Assembly: GCA_024362935.1 (NCBI GenBank)
Contig: JANCRA010000061.1
Location: 3,038,001-3,102,000, forward strand
Direction: 5' to 3'
Length of the DNA stretch: 64,000 nt
DNA from: Setophaga petechia
Taxonomy: Eukaryota; Chordata; Aves; Passeriformes; Parulidae
Part shown: one piece after another, positions 35,116 through 46,937 of the stretch
Numbering within the stretch: position 1 is the first letter of the stretch
Layout of the letters: each line of letters starts with the position of its first letter
Position numbers and translations under genes: made by a program
Notes under the pieces: generated by a model
What the model was told of the DNA's origin: nothing
Database searches by the model: none
Seen by the model: only the letters and a program-made list of their open reading frames with translations

Positions 35116-35625
35116 AATCTATAAGTATTAGTGAATAGGAAAACTTTTTAAAATTTTTAAAATATTTTATTTTATTTTATTTTTTTTAGGATTAGTAGAT
35201 GGTTTCATTTTTTCTCCTCCTGGAGGAACAGTGGAAATTAGTTATAAATAAATCATGCTAAAAAGCACAAGGAAAACCACTGCAAAATAGTGAAGAACAG
35301 AAGCAAGAGTTTCTGAGATGGAACCACTGGCAATACTTACAAAACTTGTCATGAGAATTTTCTTTATTATATTTCCGAACAGATTGTCATATTTGATATT
35401 GGACACCTCTGAATTGCCTCAAGTCAATAAGGAATCTTCAAACTTGTCTAATGAAACTGATTGATTCTCATTACCTTTTAAAAAAGCCTGAGCTAATTGT
35501 GGCTTTTAGGTGTCTGGGAAAAAACTGGGAAGGAGCTTACAATTACTTAAAGAGAAAAGAGAGAAAATTTATGTTTGAGCATCTGGGGATTTTCCCAAAC
35601 TCAACTCCCAAAGCTTTTTAATGGG

Positions 35626-36240
35626 TGTGAAAAATACAGGTATTTTATGATTGGTTTTTCGCAAATATTAAAATGAATATTATATGTGTTGTGTTAGAAA
35701 GTAATGCTGTATTAATTCTCTTAAGTACTGTGTTAAATATAGTTTTAGGTTATAAAAATTGTTAAAATATAAACTGTGCTATGTAGGATGCTTTGTTTAA
35801 CAGAAAGGATTTGCAGCGAGATAGCAGCCACAGAACGCCTAAATCTTTCCGAGAAAGGGAATTTATTGCCTTCTTATCAGAAGAAACTAACTTCTTCCCA
35901 CCTTGAAGGCGCTGTTAGGATTAGAAGGAAGAAGTTGACACTGACCAGACAGAATCCTGTGTTTGAATGGAATTTATGCATCATGTATGAAGTGTATGAA
36001 TATGCAATGGGCTATTGCTTTTAAGGGTTAATCCTTTGTTAACGGGGGTCCTTTTTCGGGCTCGTGATGCCCAGAAAAAGGTACCTGGATGTCCGTAACT
36101 CTTTGCTTTTATTGTCTCATATTGTCCTGATACAAATTGTCCAAATTATTATGACTCTAATTGTATTACTATTTTTATAACCATTTTATTACTATTAAAC
36201 TTTTAACAATTTCAAAAGCAAGTGATAGGCGTTTTTCACA
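35626..36240 (+). mobile_element. Solo LTR, family LTR-B, copy 2
   Basis: 615 bp, TGTGAAAAAT...TTTTTCACA, with perfect 5-bp duplications ATGGG (35621-35625 and 36241-36245). Very close to copy 1 base for base and of the same length. The 78-codon frame at 35788-36024 is open here too. Confidence 0.93.
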
Positions 36241-36245
36241 ATGGG

Positions 36246-36920
36246 TAAGCAAAGCAGAACAGTCACACAGTCCCAAAAAGTGTCTTTGTGCCATCACCAT
36301 TGATCCAGCAGGGTTCAGGAGATGACAGACTCCGACTTCAAAAAATCCCAGGAAAATCTGGTGTGGGCCTGAAAAGCCTGGATGTGATGGCCTGTCCCAG
36401 GGGGGGGAGAGGAGAAGCCCCGTGAAGAGAGACAAGGGGCTGTCACTCGAGCAGGTGTTACTTGAAGCTGTCACTTGAGCAGAGCCAGTGACGGCACCGA
36501 GCCCCCAGCAGTCCCAACTCGCACCACCCAGCCCTCAGGCTCACGAAGTATGCTCTTCTAAATGTGAAAAGGAATGGTAGAGTGCTAATGACTCAAATGT
36601 GTTGACAATAGCTCGAGGTAAGAAGGGATGATGGGACAGTGGGACCAACAATGGTGATGGTTCCTGGGCGCTCTGGTGTCATGGGCAAAGGACCTTTCTA
36701 CCCTATTCAGGGAGGCAGCAACTCCAGCTCTTTCCTGCGGCTGTGAGAGCAGGTTCCACTGCTGATGAGTTTGAGGAGGACCAACACACTGGCTTCCAGA
36801 AACATGGAGACTTGGGAAGTGGAGAGGGACCTGGCACTGTGGGCAACTGCCAGCGGGAGTAGATAGGGCTGGAGTAAAACATTCCTTTCTGCTTCTCCCT
36901 GAAGCAAGAAATCAACCCAC
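36246..36920. other. No recognised gene
   Basis: Upstream DNA of the first Topors-like gene; nothing clear beyond low-scoring open frames. Confidence 0.4.
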
Positions 36921-36924
36921 AGGG

Positions 36925-37352
36925 GTGGAAGACTCTCACCCAGGGCTGGCCACCGACTACCCAAATCCTCCTAATCCCGTCATTGAACATGGAAAGGCAG
37001 TTAGGGACAGCTGCAGACACTCTATGCGTCAGAAGCAGGGTCAAGACACACGCCATGGATGTGTGACACAGGTGATGGAAGTTCAAAACAAGAAACTCCT
37101 ACTTCCTTTTTCCTCCTGGCACTGTGCACCTGCAGGGGAGAGCATCTTGTCTCCCATCCTGATGACATCACAAGTGACAGATTGTGACCTCACCAGAGGA
37201 TGGATTCTGACACTATGTATCTCACTGCTGATATTTGGGCACCAGCAGGGCCTGGGCCAGTCTGGTTCAAACCTTGATTCCTGCCAAGCATTTCTACAAG
37301 TGGGAGCAGCTCATGGTCCTCACCTCTCTCCAGCCCTCTGCAGAGCACAGAA
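36925..37352 (+). promoter_or_regulatory. Upstream region of Topors-like gene 1
   Basis: It has the same order of blocks as upstream of gene 2: CTCACCCAGGGCTGGCCACC, GTTCAAAACAAGAAACT, CTGGCACTGTGCACCTG, then CRE/AP-1-like TGATGACATCACAAGTGACA at about 37160. The TGACATCA core recurs before all three family members, suggesting shared promoter elements; function is inferred. Confidence 0.5.
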
Positions 37353-38432
37353 ATGGCCACAGGGACAGAGTGGAGCTGCCCCATCTGCCAGAACACTCAA
37401 AATGATGTGGCTTCTGCTTTGCCCTGTGACCACCAATTCTGTTTGGACTGCATCCTGCAGTGGACAAGGAGAAGTCCAGTGTGCCCACTCTGCAGCAGGC
37501 CAGTAGAGACTGTCAGGTTTCCTGGCCATGAAGAAGATGACTATATAGACATGGTCATCAGAGCCTCTGAAGACCCACCACAGACCAACAGCCAGGCAGG
37601 GGCAGTTCTCTTCCTCCTGGATGAAAACAGCCCCAGTCATGCAGCCGTGCCACCTCTGTCCTCTTCACAGGAAACACTGTCCCCAGCTGAGCAGGGGGCT
37701 GCAGGGCCAGAGCCTGTGGGTGGCCTCCTGCCCGAAGTGTGGGCAGGACTGTTCCAACAACAGCAGCATCTCCTGGACCCTGTGCAGCTGTGCCTGCGTC
37801 AGAGGCTGGAGGGAATATACTGGGACCAGTGGTGGCTGGTTGAGGACATAGAGAGCTGCATCCTGTACAGTCTTTGCATCTACGGTCCAGATGTGGAGAT
37901 GCTGGTCCAGATGCTGCAGCCTCTCCTCAGCGAGCACACAGTGCCATTGATCCACAGCATCAGCAGTGTCATTGTGGGCCAGTGCAGCCAGGAGGCCCAG
38001 AGGCTGCTGTGCTCTGATCCTGTCAGGGATGAGAACATCAGCCCTATGGCCAGCTCCAGCTCCAGCTCCAAATCCAGCTCCAGCTCCAGGAGCTCCAGAA
38101 ACTGTAGAAGATCCAGATCCAGATCCAGCAACTCTCGGCCCAGTAGCTCCTGGAAGAGGACCCCTACCAGCAGCCCTGCAACCTCCAAGTTGAAGAAAAA
38201 GCCTGGTATATCAGCATCCACCTCCACTGGGAGCCCATGCTGCTCCTCACCTGCACCCAACCCCGCAGAGTGGGACCAGAGCCAGGAGAGACTGCAGCAG
38301 CCGGTGGTGGCAGGTCCCTCTGCCCAGGGCTGCAGCCACAGCCCCTCTGCTCTTAGCCAGGGCAGGAAGCTCTTGTGCAAGGGGTCCCAGGTCTCCCCAA
38401 AGAAGGGGGATACCAAAGAAGAGGATCCCTAG
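37353..38432 (+). CDS. Topors-like RING-finger protein, copy 1
   Basis: 359 aa, intronless, with ATG in a good context (CAGAAATGGCC). Residues 9-47 form a C3HC4 RING (Cys9, Cys12, Cys25, His27, Cys30, Cys33, Cys44, Cys47), then ETVRF and an acidic DDYIDM, as in the E3 ubiquitin/SUMO ligase Topors. A Pro/Ser-rich linker leads to a helical domain (about 125-230: DPVQLCLRQRLEGIYWDQWW to VIVGQCSQEAQRLL) corresponding to the Topors region after its RING. Residues about 235-275 are a Ser run and an RS-rich stretch (NCRRSRSRSSNSR), again Topors-like, followed by a basic, probably nuclear tail. Topors is about three times longer, so this is a shortened relative. Likely a nuclear E3 ligase; substrate unknown. 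A tandem copy follows 1.4 kb downstream. Confidence 0.82.
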   Translation: MATGTEWSCPICQNTQNDVASALPCDHQFCLDCILQWTRRSPVCPLCSRPVETVRFPGHEEDDYIDMVIRASEDPPQTNSQAGAVLFLLDENSPSHAAVPPLSSSQETLSPAEQGAAGPEPVGGLLPEVWAGLFQQQQHLLDPVQLCLRQRLEGIYWDQWWLVEDIESCILYSLCIYGPDVEMLVQMLQPLLSEHTVPLIHSISSVIVGQCSQEAQRLLCSDPVRDENISPMASSSSSSKSSSSSRSSRNCRRSRSRSSNSRPSSSWKRTPTSSPATSKLKKKPGISASTSTGSPCCSSPAPNPAEWDQSQERLQQPVVAGPSAQGCSHSPSALSQGRKLLCKGSQVSPKKGDTKEEDP

Positions 38433-38525
38433 CTCCCAGGATTCTCTTCCTCCCAGCAGGAGCCTGCCCTGACAGCAACACTAGCAGGACTCCTGCAACC
38501 CTTAAGTCAGGAAATATTAAAAGCA

Positions 38526-38531
38526 AATAAA
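38526..38531 (+). terminator. Poly(A) signal of Topors-like gene 1
   Basis: AATAAA about 95 bases after the stop codon. Confidence 0.65.
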
Positions 38532-39034
38532 TTGTTGTTTCACTCACAGTCTCTGTGATTCTCCTCCTACTAATGCCTTTACCCTTCCCCCTGTGTCCCA
38601 CTGCTGGTGGCACCTGCATGCCGAGGGGTACAGCCATGGGCCCTGGAGCCTCAGGGCCATATCAGTGGTGCCTCCTCCCACAGAAAACCCTGCTGCAGCC
38701 ACGCACCCAAGGTGCAGCAGATGACAAAGGTGGAGTGCACAGGAAGGGCAAATTATCTTGCCACAGGTACATTGAGGATCCAACTGGGCATCACTCCTGG
38801 CTTCTGCTGGCAGCTCCCTGATGCCCCACTTGGGTCCCAGTGCCTGGAGGTCATCCCGAGCTTTTCCCACCCAAAAGGAGTATCCCTGGAAACCTGGGCA
38901 CCACCCTAGGGTGTCAGCATGGGGATCACAAGGAGATGTTCCCCCACACCAGTTGTGCCTGAGGGGCCTGGCAGGAGCTTCCTCTCGCAGCTGGGCATAG
39001 TGGCCTAAATGCCTACAGTTGGAGGGGGTCCTTC

Positions 39035-39828
39035 CTCTCACCCAGGGCTGGCCACCCCCACCCAAATACTCCAAATTCTGGCATTGCACAGGGAAAGGCA
39101 GTGAGGGAAGGAGGCATCATCCAGCCACAGGCAGTCCATGCTGATTGCTCCCACCACATTCTTGCTCGTTGGGACACCTTGGCAATGTGTCAGGAGCAGG
39201 GACAAGACACACAGCCATGGATGCATGACACAGATGACCAAGAGAGAGCAACATGAAAATGTAGAAGTTCAAAACAAGAAACTATTTTTTTTTCCTTTCC
39301 TGGCACTGTGCACCTGTAGTGGGGAACATCTCATTGTGACATCACGAGGCTCTAGAAGGTGACATCCCAAGTAGCAGATTGTGACAACATATCTACTGCT
39401 AATTTTATTTGGGTACCAGCAGTAACTGGTGCTTGACTTGTGCTGAGGAAGACTCTGTGGTCTGCAGAGTCAAACCAGGCTTTTCCCAGCACTGGGGGTG
39501 TGTTGGGGGCTGCCATCAACATCTCTCCTAGAGTGCCCATCCTAGAGCCATCACTCCTATTTCCCTGCCCTGCATGATTGGGGCAGCTAGGTACTGCAGG
39601 TGCAGCACTGAGGGTGAGCCGTGCACAAAAATGTCCCACTGGGGTGGCCATGGGGTGAGTGATGGGACTAAGGGAGGCGGGAGAGTGCTCTTCTTCAGGG
39701 GCCTGGCCATTCCTTCCTCCCCTCCCTGGGACAGTCAGTGACTACAGCTTCTCCTGCAGTGTGTGACACCAATGAAGGGGAGCAGCTCCTGATCCTCAGC
39801 TCTCCGCAAAATGCTGCCAAGCACAAAA
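39035..39828 (+). promoter_or_regulatory. Upstream region of Topors-like gene 2
   Basis: It repeats the gene 1 upstream blocks (CTCACCCAGGGCTGGCCACC; AGTTCAAAACAAGAAACT; CTGGCACTGTGCACCTG) and has GTGACATCACGAGG at about 39338, showing that promoter and gene were duplicated together. Confidence 0.5.
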
Positions 39829-41049
39829 ATGGCCAGAGAAAATTACAGTAACTGCCTCATCTGCCAGGACACTCCAAAGGATGTGGCTTCTGCTCTGCCC
39901 TGTCACCACCAGTTCTGCCTGGGCTGCATCATACGGTGGACACAAGCAAATCCATCATGCCCGTTCTGCAGGACACTGATAGAGACTGTCAGGTTTTCTG
40001 AGAGGGGTGAACAGGACTATTTGCTATTTGCTGTCATCTCCCCTGAAGGAGAGACACCAGAGTCACCAGAGACCAGCAGCTACACAGGGGCAGCTCCCAT
40101 CCTCATGGATGAAAACAGCCCCCATGGGCCTCTGGTGCCTCCTGCACCTTCTCCACAGGGAACACTGTCCCCAGCTGAACAGGGGGCTGCTGGACCAGAG
40201 CCTGTGGGTGGTCTGCTGCCTGAGGTGTGGGCAAGACTGTTCCAACAACGACAGAACCTCCTGGATCCTGTGCGGCCCTGGCTGTGTGAGAAGCTGGAGG
40301 GAATATTCCAGGACCAGTGGTGGCTGGTACAAGTTGCACAGAGCAACATCCTGCATGATCTCTGCCTCCATGGTCTGAATGTGGAGAACTTGGTCCGGAC
40401 ACTGCAGGACTGCCTTGGGGAACACACAGCGCCGCTAGTCCATGACCTCATCACTGTCATTGTGGCCAAGTGCAACGACGAGGCCCAGAGGCTGCTGCTT
40501 TTCAACATTGGCAGGGAGGAGACTGACAGCCCTGTAACCAGGGTCAGCTCCAGCTCCAGCAGCACCTGGGAGAGGATTTCTGCCAGTGTCCCAGCAGGAT
40601 TAAATGTGGAGGAGGAAACAGGAGCAGCAGAGGCTGCTGTCCAAGGGGGTCCCAGGCACTGCCCACCTGTGCCCATTCCCACAGAGAGGGACCAATCCCA
40701 GGAGGAACCAGAGCAGGCAGTGGTGGCAGGTCCATCTGCCCAGGGCGGCGTCTGCAGCCAGGGGCAGGGCTGGGACCAGTCTCACAGGGAGCCTCGGTGT
40801 GCCCGAAAGAGGAGAGCCCCCAGCCCCCAGGATTCTCCCCCGCCCAGCAAGAGGCCAAGGCAGGCACCTGTGCAACCCTGCAGCCCTGAGGGGCTCTCAT
40901 CAGAGGAAGAGATGAAACCTGGACCAAGCAAGCCTACAGCAACTTTGGGAAACAACTGCATCTTCCCAGGTCTTTCTTCCATGCAGTGCTTGGTGAAGTC
41001 CCTGCTGGGGCAGTTCTCTGGTGTTGGGGGGTCCAAGATCCCTCAGTAA
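39829..41049 (+). CDS. Topors-like RING-finger protein, copy 2
   Basis: 406 aa from the ATG at 39829, the start matching copies 1 and 3; an in-frame ATG at 39811 would add six residues. The RING uses the same eight positions (Cys9 to Cys47), followed by ETVRF. The helical domain is well kept (DPVRPWLCEKLEGIFQDQWW to VIVAKCNDEAQRLL). The Ser run is shorter and the RS stretch of copy 1 is missing. The C-terminus is longer, with a basic cluster (ARKRRAPSPQDSPPPSKRPR) that looks like a bipartite nuclear signal. No frame break. Same strand as copy 1 and separated from it by duplicated upstream DNA. Confidence 0.82.
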   Translation: MARENYSNCLICQDTPKDVASALPCHHQFCLGCIIRWTQANPSCPFCRTLIETVRFSERGEQDYLLFAVISPEGETPESPETSSYTGAAPILMDENSPHGPLVPPAPSPQGTLSPAEQGAAGPEPVGGLLPEVWARLFQQRQNLLDPVRPWLCEKLEGIFQDQWWLVQVAQSNILHDLCLHGLNVENLVRTLQDCLGEHTAPLVHDLITVIVAKCNDEAQRLLLFNIGREETDSPVTRVSSSSSSTWERISASVPAGLNVEEETGAAEAAVQGGPRHCPPVPIPTERDQSQEEPEQAVVAGPSAQGGVCSQGQGWDQSHREPRCARKRRAPSPQDSPPPSKRPRQAPVQPCSPEGLSSEEEMKPGPSKPTATLGNNCIFPGLSSMQCLVKSLLGQFSGVGGSKIPQ

Positions 41050-41138
41050 ATGACAGAACATGACACACTGAAATGTGAGCACATTTGAAAATGTAGTCCC
41101 AGATACAGCAGTGGTGCTGGAATGAAGAAGTTAACTTG

Positions 41139-41144
41139 AATAAA
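41139..41144 (+). terminator. Poly(A) signal of Topors-like gene 2
   Basis: AATAAA 90 bases after the stop codon. Confidence 0.65.
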
Positions 41145-41149
41145 TTAAC

Positions 41150-42681
41150 CTTTTATACTCTTATAGAGTAGTTGATAGTTTTGTTATATTGCACTGTAAT
41201 TACTGAACTGCAAGGAGTTCACTCAATGGGAATAATGTACAAGGAGTATGTGGAAAACTTGCTTTCCTAAATGAATGCTTTCTTCGTCTAGCTTGCTGAA
41301 AAGCAATTGCTGTAATTGAACTACTTGGTAAAATTTATCACAAAGCACAGATTTAATAATGGTATATATAAAGCAAAATACAAATGTTGTCAAAGAGTCT
41401 AATACTGTTCTATATACGTTCTATGGCTGGGAAAAATTCTTCTGGTCATTTTTTCAGTCCCACAATTACAAAGCATGCTACAAAGCAAATTACAACTGAA
41501 TATTTCAGATAATGAAAAAAAAAAAAGCAAAATAGCAGAAACAGTTACATTTGAGCTGCATTTTAAAAACAGGTGGTTTGCTTTATTGCTTAAGTTAGAG
41601 AAATGAGAGGATCTGCATGTTGAAAAAAAAACATACTAGAACTGTACAAATGCATTCTGTTCCTCTCCCAAATGAATATTCTCATATTCAAAACATCATT
41701 TAAGACTGAAGCAAAAATTTCAAGTAACTTTATTTCTATCAACTGTGTTAAAACATTATTAAGAGCATTATTGGTCTGGATTAGCAAGGGTCTCAATGAA
41801 TTGTAAATTTTGCACATTCTGATACAACAGGTGTCAGAAAATGTTACTTCCTTCAATAAGTCAGATTGTTTTAAAGAGTTCAACACAGGTTGAATTAGGT
41901 TTGAGCCTGGGGTTTTTTTTTCCTCTCTAAAAAAAGAGGCTGAAAAAGCTCACATCTTTGTGTACTCAGTTCAAGGCAAACAGCTTTGAAGGATCACTCA
42001 GCTACTACCAAAGCAAAGTCAGAGACTTTGGATTTTGAGCACTTCCAAAAAGATGTTCTTGATTTTCAGACTTTTAGGACAGAAAAAAAATGTAATCAAA
42101 ACAAAAATGAAATAATTTGAATTTGGACACTGCTTTGCTCTCCATTATAATACAAACACAGAAACACTGAAAGCCTTGGTTTGCAGAAAAAAGGAAAGGA
42201 AAACTGTCAGCACCAGTCACCTCATCATGATGAGAGCAGTCAGTGCTGGCAGTGCTGTGCTGCATTTGAATCTCCAGCCATTGCCTTGACTTGCTGCACT
42301 CAGATTCTACATCTCTGCCACCCAGGCAAGGCACTCCTGTCCCTCTCTCTGAGCTGCGAGTTATTTTAACACATGGGCCTGAGCTTCACAACTTCCTTGG
42401 AGCTGAAGATGTAACAGTTATGGGCAAAATGCAACTCTGTTAATGTTCTTTTTCTGCTTCTTGCATTGCCCTCATCTTCCCCATTCCCAGTGAACAAAGC
42501 TCAAACCTCTCTAAGGCTGAATGTGGGGAAGCAGAGTAATTTCTGCCAAGTCTGATCCCAACAAGACAATTATTGACTTCTGCTGTTGTTCTTCAGGTAG
42601 TGAGAAACAGCTACTGCTTTCAACAAAAAGTTTATCATGAACAAATGCTTCTTATAAAACTGTCTTAAAGGGTGTCATGAG

Positions 42682-42727
<46 letters not shown>

Positions 42728-43520
42728 ACATGTGTGTGCTGAGAGGGACTGAGAGCTGTACAAGGAAAACTTCTGCACATTTTCCATACAAATAAATTTT
42801 TATAAAGGCACAAGCTTACACAAATACAGTACTGGCAAAATTGCCAAAGATGATTAGGTGGTTTAGTTCATCTGCTCTGAGTCAAGTTATTGCCACAAAT
42901 CAGTTATATAAAAGTCCTTAACATCAATTAAGCTATAAGAAGCAGGCATTCTTTATTTAGCCGGGTGCTCAAGGGAATATCTCTGAAATACCACACATGC
43001 TAATATAGAAAAAATTCTGTTAATATCTTATATTTTATGTACGTAATCATTGATTTTCCTGGAATAAACATACATCTCATAATCATTTTCCCCAAATCAT
43101 TAATGTGATTGTTCTGCTCTGTCCATGTGATCTTCTGTCTCAAGAGTCTCTTTGTTGGTCCCTGGGTGGTCAGTGACCCCCAAGTCATAACTGACCACCC
43201 AAAAATTGGGTACTTCTTTCCAAATTAGCAGAAAAGTTGGCATAACTGGGCTGTTTACTCTCCTGTTCTTCTTGGTTAATGTTCAACATGGTCCTAGAAT
43301 GAGCATTGTGCAGTTCCATAGGCCAGTGATTTTTGAAGAACAAGCATTGTATCAGCCCACCAGCTGCACAAACAGCTCTTCATCTGGTACAAAGGTTGAT
43401 CATGTTGTGATAACTCTTGATAGAAAATACTAGTGTAATTTTTTTTGTAATGCCACAATTCAAACAGAGCATTGGTTTGGTTTGGAGGTTGGCTGGGGTT
43501 TTGTTGGTTTTGATTTGTTT
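41150..43520. other. No recognised gene
   Basis: AT-rich DNA apart from the TG microsatellite. Nothing supported. Confidence 0.4.
42682..42737. repeat. (TG)n microsatellite
   Basis: About 20 or more uninterrupted TG units, then a short GCGCACA break and more TG. Confidence 0.95.
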
Positions 43521-43529
43521 TTTTATTTT

Positions 43530-43755
43530 AAGATGGGAGACTAGTGTTCTGCAGGCCAGACATTTTTGGCAACTAACCAGATTCTGGGAGTTCCTGTGCA
43601 GACTTAGAGAGGCTGTGCACTCTCCTTGCCCTGAGTTTTCAAGAGAAACTGGACAAAGCCCTGCGCAATCTGCCATGGCTGATGCATGTTGAGGAGGAGG
43701 CTGGGATAAAGACTTCCTGAGGTCCTTTCCCACCTCATTATGTGATTTCAATGAA
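43530..43755 (+). repeat. CR1 retrotransposon 3' tail
   Basis: Diverged CR1 end: GAGAAACTGGACAAAGCCCT, GAGGAGGAGGCTGGGATAAA and GGTCCTTTCCCACCTCATTA, ending TGTGATTTCAATG. Confidence 0.7.
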
Positions 43756-43918
43756 AGACTTCAGTTTGAGTGTTCCAACCACAGTGGCAGACTCTACTAA
43801 GTCCAGTCTAGCAGCAGCCAGTTCTATTCCCCTAGACAGCCCTTCAGAGCCCTTAACTACCCACGAGAGTATAGGAGCTCGACGTAGGGAGTCAGGCTTG
43901 CAGGAGGATGCTCCTTGG

Positions 43919-44279
43919 CAATCAAGGACCCACTGCATGACTCAGAATGATATCAGCCCATTGTGAGATGCTCTGCCCAGGGGAGAGGAGCTAATCATCC
44001 CCACCCAGCTATAATCTGGGGTTTGGGACACAACAGGCTGCCCTTACCCACTAGTTTCCAAAACCACAAGAGCTACCAGATCTTTTATACGGGACCACCA
44101 CTTCAACAAGACCATTTCATCTGGACTACTACCACCACCATAACTAGCAGGGCGTCAGGTTGTATTTTGACTCTGTCAGTGGTTTTTCTTTTGTAATATT
44201 GCATGTATTTTTCCCCTTTTCCTAATAAATTGTATTTTTGAGGTGGAGTCTTTCACTGGTTTTGCTTTCAAACCAGAAT
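43919..44279 (+). mobile_element. LTR, family LTR-C, copy 1
   Basis: It shares an ordered set of blocks with the inverted copy at 56312-56676: ATCAAGGACCCACTGCATGA, CATTGTGAGATGCTC, CACCCAGCTATAATCTGGGG, CAGGTTGTATTTTGACTCTG, AATAAA (44224-44229) and GCTTTCAAACCAGAAT. The left edge is uncertain; it may extend toward 43790. Confidence 0.65.
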
Positions 44280-44289
44280 TAAATAACAT

Positions 44290-45550
44290 GCGCTTTTTAG
44301 CATTTTACAGTAACAGAGTTATCTTCTGGTCCATCAACATGTAGCTCACATTTATTTACTTAACTGAATCTTGGGGGTTAGAGTTAGCAGTTGGTCACAA
44401 GTACTGCACTGAGAACTAGAGTTTTCCTTTCAGTTTCTGAATACCTGTAGTAATGATAAAAATGTTCTGCAGGTACCTAGAGTTTTGCTTGCTTAACAAA
44501 TAAACTATCAAACAGAAAGCAGGAAGAATGGTGAACCTTCAGTGTAGTGAATGTGAACACAGGTTTCAAATATGTAATCACTTTACAAAGTGAATTTGAT
44601 GTTAATTGATTTGGGTTAGGGGAGTAGAAAAATACAACTCTTTATGAACCAAAATAAAAATGTCTGAGAAGTAATGAGTGGTCACTATTAATCAAGTTCA
44701 AAGTATGGCATAGTGCTGCTGAAATGGTGAGTGTAGAGTTGCAATGAGATTCCAGTGAAAAAGCAGCGTGGAGTCTCATTTGGAAAGTCCTTCAAGCAAA
44801 GACAAAGAAAACCACAGAGAAAGAAACAAAAAACTTTAAAAGAGAAAGGCTGCTATCTTACAGTGACAGGACAGAGGGCAAAAATTACTCTCCAATCACA
44901 TTCACTTGCCAATTTAAAATATACTGGAATTAAACCCTTAGGATTTAAAAATGGCAAAATCAGAGTTGTTAGAACTGGTTGCAATATAATAATAGATTTC
45001 TTTGTTGTGAGTATATGTAACATTTGGAAAATATTTGCCAGGGACTGTGTCACCAATTGTTTTCCAATGAAATAAAAACACCTGCTCTCTTCAGCAGTAG
45101 TTGAGAGATTATATCTTTTTAAATGAACATTTAGACATTTAATTAGAAAGAAGATAAAAATGACTGTTTTGAAGAAAATATTCATGAAAATGTTTATTTT
45201 ACACATCCAAAGCAGAATGTCAGTAATTAACAAATCCTAATGAAAATAAAAATCATCTGGAATAAGCCAGTCCAGACATAACTAAATGACCAAGTAATCA
45301 GCCAACCAACCAAAAACCCACAAACAGAAAAACTGAAGACACTGAGCTATCTGAAGCTGTTTTCAGGGCATTGCCAGCTGTCCCTGCCTAGTTGGTGACT
45401 TCTGGTGACCTTTCCAGGCCTGTCTCCATGGCTACGGCTGCTCCTTGGGCTGGTCCTGCTGTTCAGAATGAATTTTGATTCCTCATTTTCAGCAGGATTT
45501 CTGCTTATGGATCTACTTATTCAGTTTGATTTCTGCTTTGTCCTAATTCA
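44290..45550. other. No recognised gene
   Basis: AT-rich DNA. A Lys-rich frame at 44755-45075 looks compositional. Confidence 0.4.
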
Positions 45551-45553
45551 TTT

Positions 45554-45625
45554 CTATCTCATTGAGGGGAAGCATCTTGGGGGGGAAATTGTGTCAAAAG
45601 CCTTACAGAAATCCAGGTAAGTCAG
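45554..45625 (-). repeat. CR1 reverse-transcriptase relic
   Basis: The minus strand reads YLDFCKAFDTIS, the diagnostic palm motif (D-x-SKAFD type) of CR1/jockey reverse transcriptases. Short and cut by a stop. Confidence 0.7.
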
Positions 45626-45846
45626 CAGACAGCTCTGACACATCTTCCAGGATAACCAAGTGGTGCACAGCACCCACTTTCTCAGAAGCTCTTCCACCAT
45701 CACAGCTGCAGTAAGATTTCCTGTGTGAGGAGGTGTTGCCAAAATGGTCCTGGGGCTCCAGAGGCTCTCAGTTGATGGTGGGGTGTGGGGGTCAGGCAAG
45801 GTCATTAGAAGGAGAGGGAAGCAGGAACTTTGTCAGAGAAATAGAA

Positions 45847-45852
45847 TTTATT
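45847..45852 (-). terminator. Poly(A) signal of Topors-like gene 3
   Basis: AATAAA on the minus strand about 70 bases past the stop codon. Confidence 0.65.
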
Positions 45853-45920
45853 TACTTTTTCTTGGCTAAAGGGTTCCTGGAATCTCACCAGTGGCACCAT
45901 CAGAGCGGCCTCTTGCTGGG

Positions 45921-46937
45921 CTAAAGAGAATCCTGGGATCTTGGGGCTCTTCTCTTTTGGACACGCTGGGGATCCCTGAGAGAGAGGTTCCTGCCCTGGC
46001 CAGGAGCAGAGGGGCTGAAGATGCTGCCCTGGTCAGATGGACCTGCCACTGCTGGTTGTTCTGGGTCCTCCTGGGGCTGGTCCAACTCTGCAGGGTCAGG
46101 CACGAGTTGGGGACAGCTGTGACTCCCTCGGAGGCTGGCCTGTGACATTCCAGCTTCCTCCTCCGTGTTGAAGCTTGCAGAGCCAGTGGCAGGAGTCCTC
46201 TCCTGCAAGCTAGTGCAGTTGGAGCTGCTGGAGCTGGTGCTGGCCACAGGCCCGTTGTCCTCTCTGGTGTGACGGAAGCGCAGCAGCCTCTGGGCCTCCT
46301 CGCTGCACTGGCCCACAATGGTGCTGATGATGCCATGGACCAGTGGTGCTGTGTGCCTGCTGAGGAGAGGCTGCAGCACCTCCACCAAGGCCTCTGCATT
46401 TGGACCATGGGCACAAAGGCTGTGCAGGATGGAGGCCTCTGCAGCCTCTGCCCTCCACCATTGGTCCCCATAGATTTCTGCCAGCCTCTGGCACAGCCAG
46501 GGCTGCACAGGATCCAGGAGGTGCTGCTGTTGTCGGAACAGTCCTGCCCACACCTGGGGCAGAAGGCTACCTACAGGCTCTGGCTCTGCAGCCCCCTGCT
46601 CAGCTGGAGACAGTGTTCCCTGTAGGGAAGATGGAGGAGACATGAAAGGGCCATGGAGGCTATTTTCAGCAAGGGGGAAGAGAGCTCTCCCTGCTTGTCT
46701 ATTGGTCTCTGGTGACTCTTCAGGATAGCTGATGGCAAATTGTATGTAGTCCTGTCCACCCCGCTCAGAAAACCTGACAGTCTCTAGAGGACTGCTGCAG
46801 AGAGGGCACGCTGGATTTCTTTTCGCCCACCGCAGGATACAGCCCAGGCAGAACTGGTGGTGACAGGGCAGAGCAGAAGCCACATCATTCTGAGTGTCCC
46901 GGCAGATGGGGCAACTCCACTCTGTCTCCGTGGCCAT
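45921..46937 (-). CDS. Topors-like RING-finger protein, copy 3 (inverted)
   Basis: 338 aa from ATG 46937, chosen because it aligns with the other copies and has good context (GACATGGCC); an in-frame extension to 47042 without homology was left out. RING ligands are at residues 9, 12, 25, 27, 30, 33, 44 and 47, then ETVRF. The helical domain runs from [20 protein letters not shown] to [14 protein letters not shown], followed by a short Ser run and an acidic Pro-rich tail ending [11 protein letters not shown]. It is a little shorter at the C-terminus than copy 2. Opposite in orientation to copies 1 and 2 and 4.9 kb from copy 2. No stop or shift in the frame. Confidence 0.82.
   Translation of the reverse strand: MATETEWSCPICRDTQNDVASALPCHHQFCLGCILRWAKRNPACPLCSSPLETVRFSERGGQDYIQFAISYPEESPETNRQAGRALFPLAENSLHGPFMSPPSSLQGTLSPAEQGAAEPEPVGSLLPQVWAGLFRQQQHLLDPVQPWLCQRLAEIYGDQWWRAEAAEASILHSLCAHGPNAEALVEVLQPLLSRHTAPLVHGIISTIVGQCSEEAQRLLRFRHTREDNGPVASTSSSSSNCTSLQERTPATGSASFNTEEEAGMSQASLRGSHSCPQLVPDPAELDQPQEDPEQPAVAGPSDQGSIFSPSAPGQGRNLSLRDPQRVQKRRAPRSQDSL

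Noticed and set aside
37880..38416. 178-codon antisense frame over Topors-like gene 1
   Set aside because: Leu/Glu repeats arise from reading the Ser/RS codons backward; the sense frame has homology.
42661..42745. Possible CRISPR-like or satellite array
   Set aside because: A simple (TG)n microsatellite; no spaced repeats anywhere in the window.
44755..45075. Lys/Arg-rich 106-codon frame
   Set aside because: Starts in A-rich DNA; no domain, no promoter and no homologue recognised.
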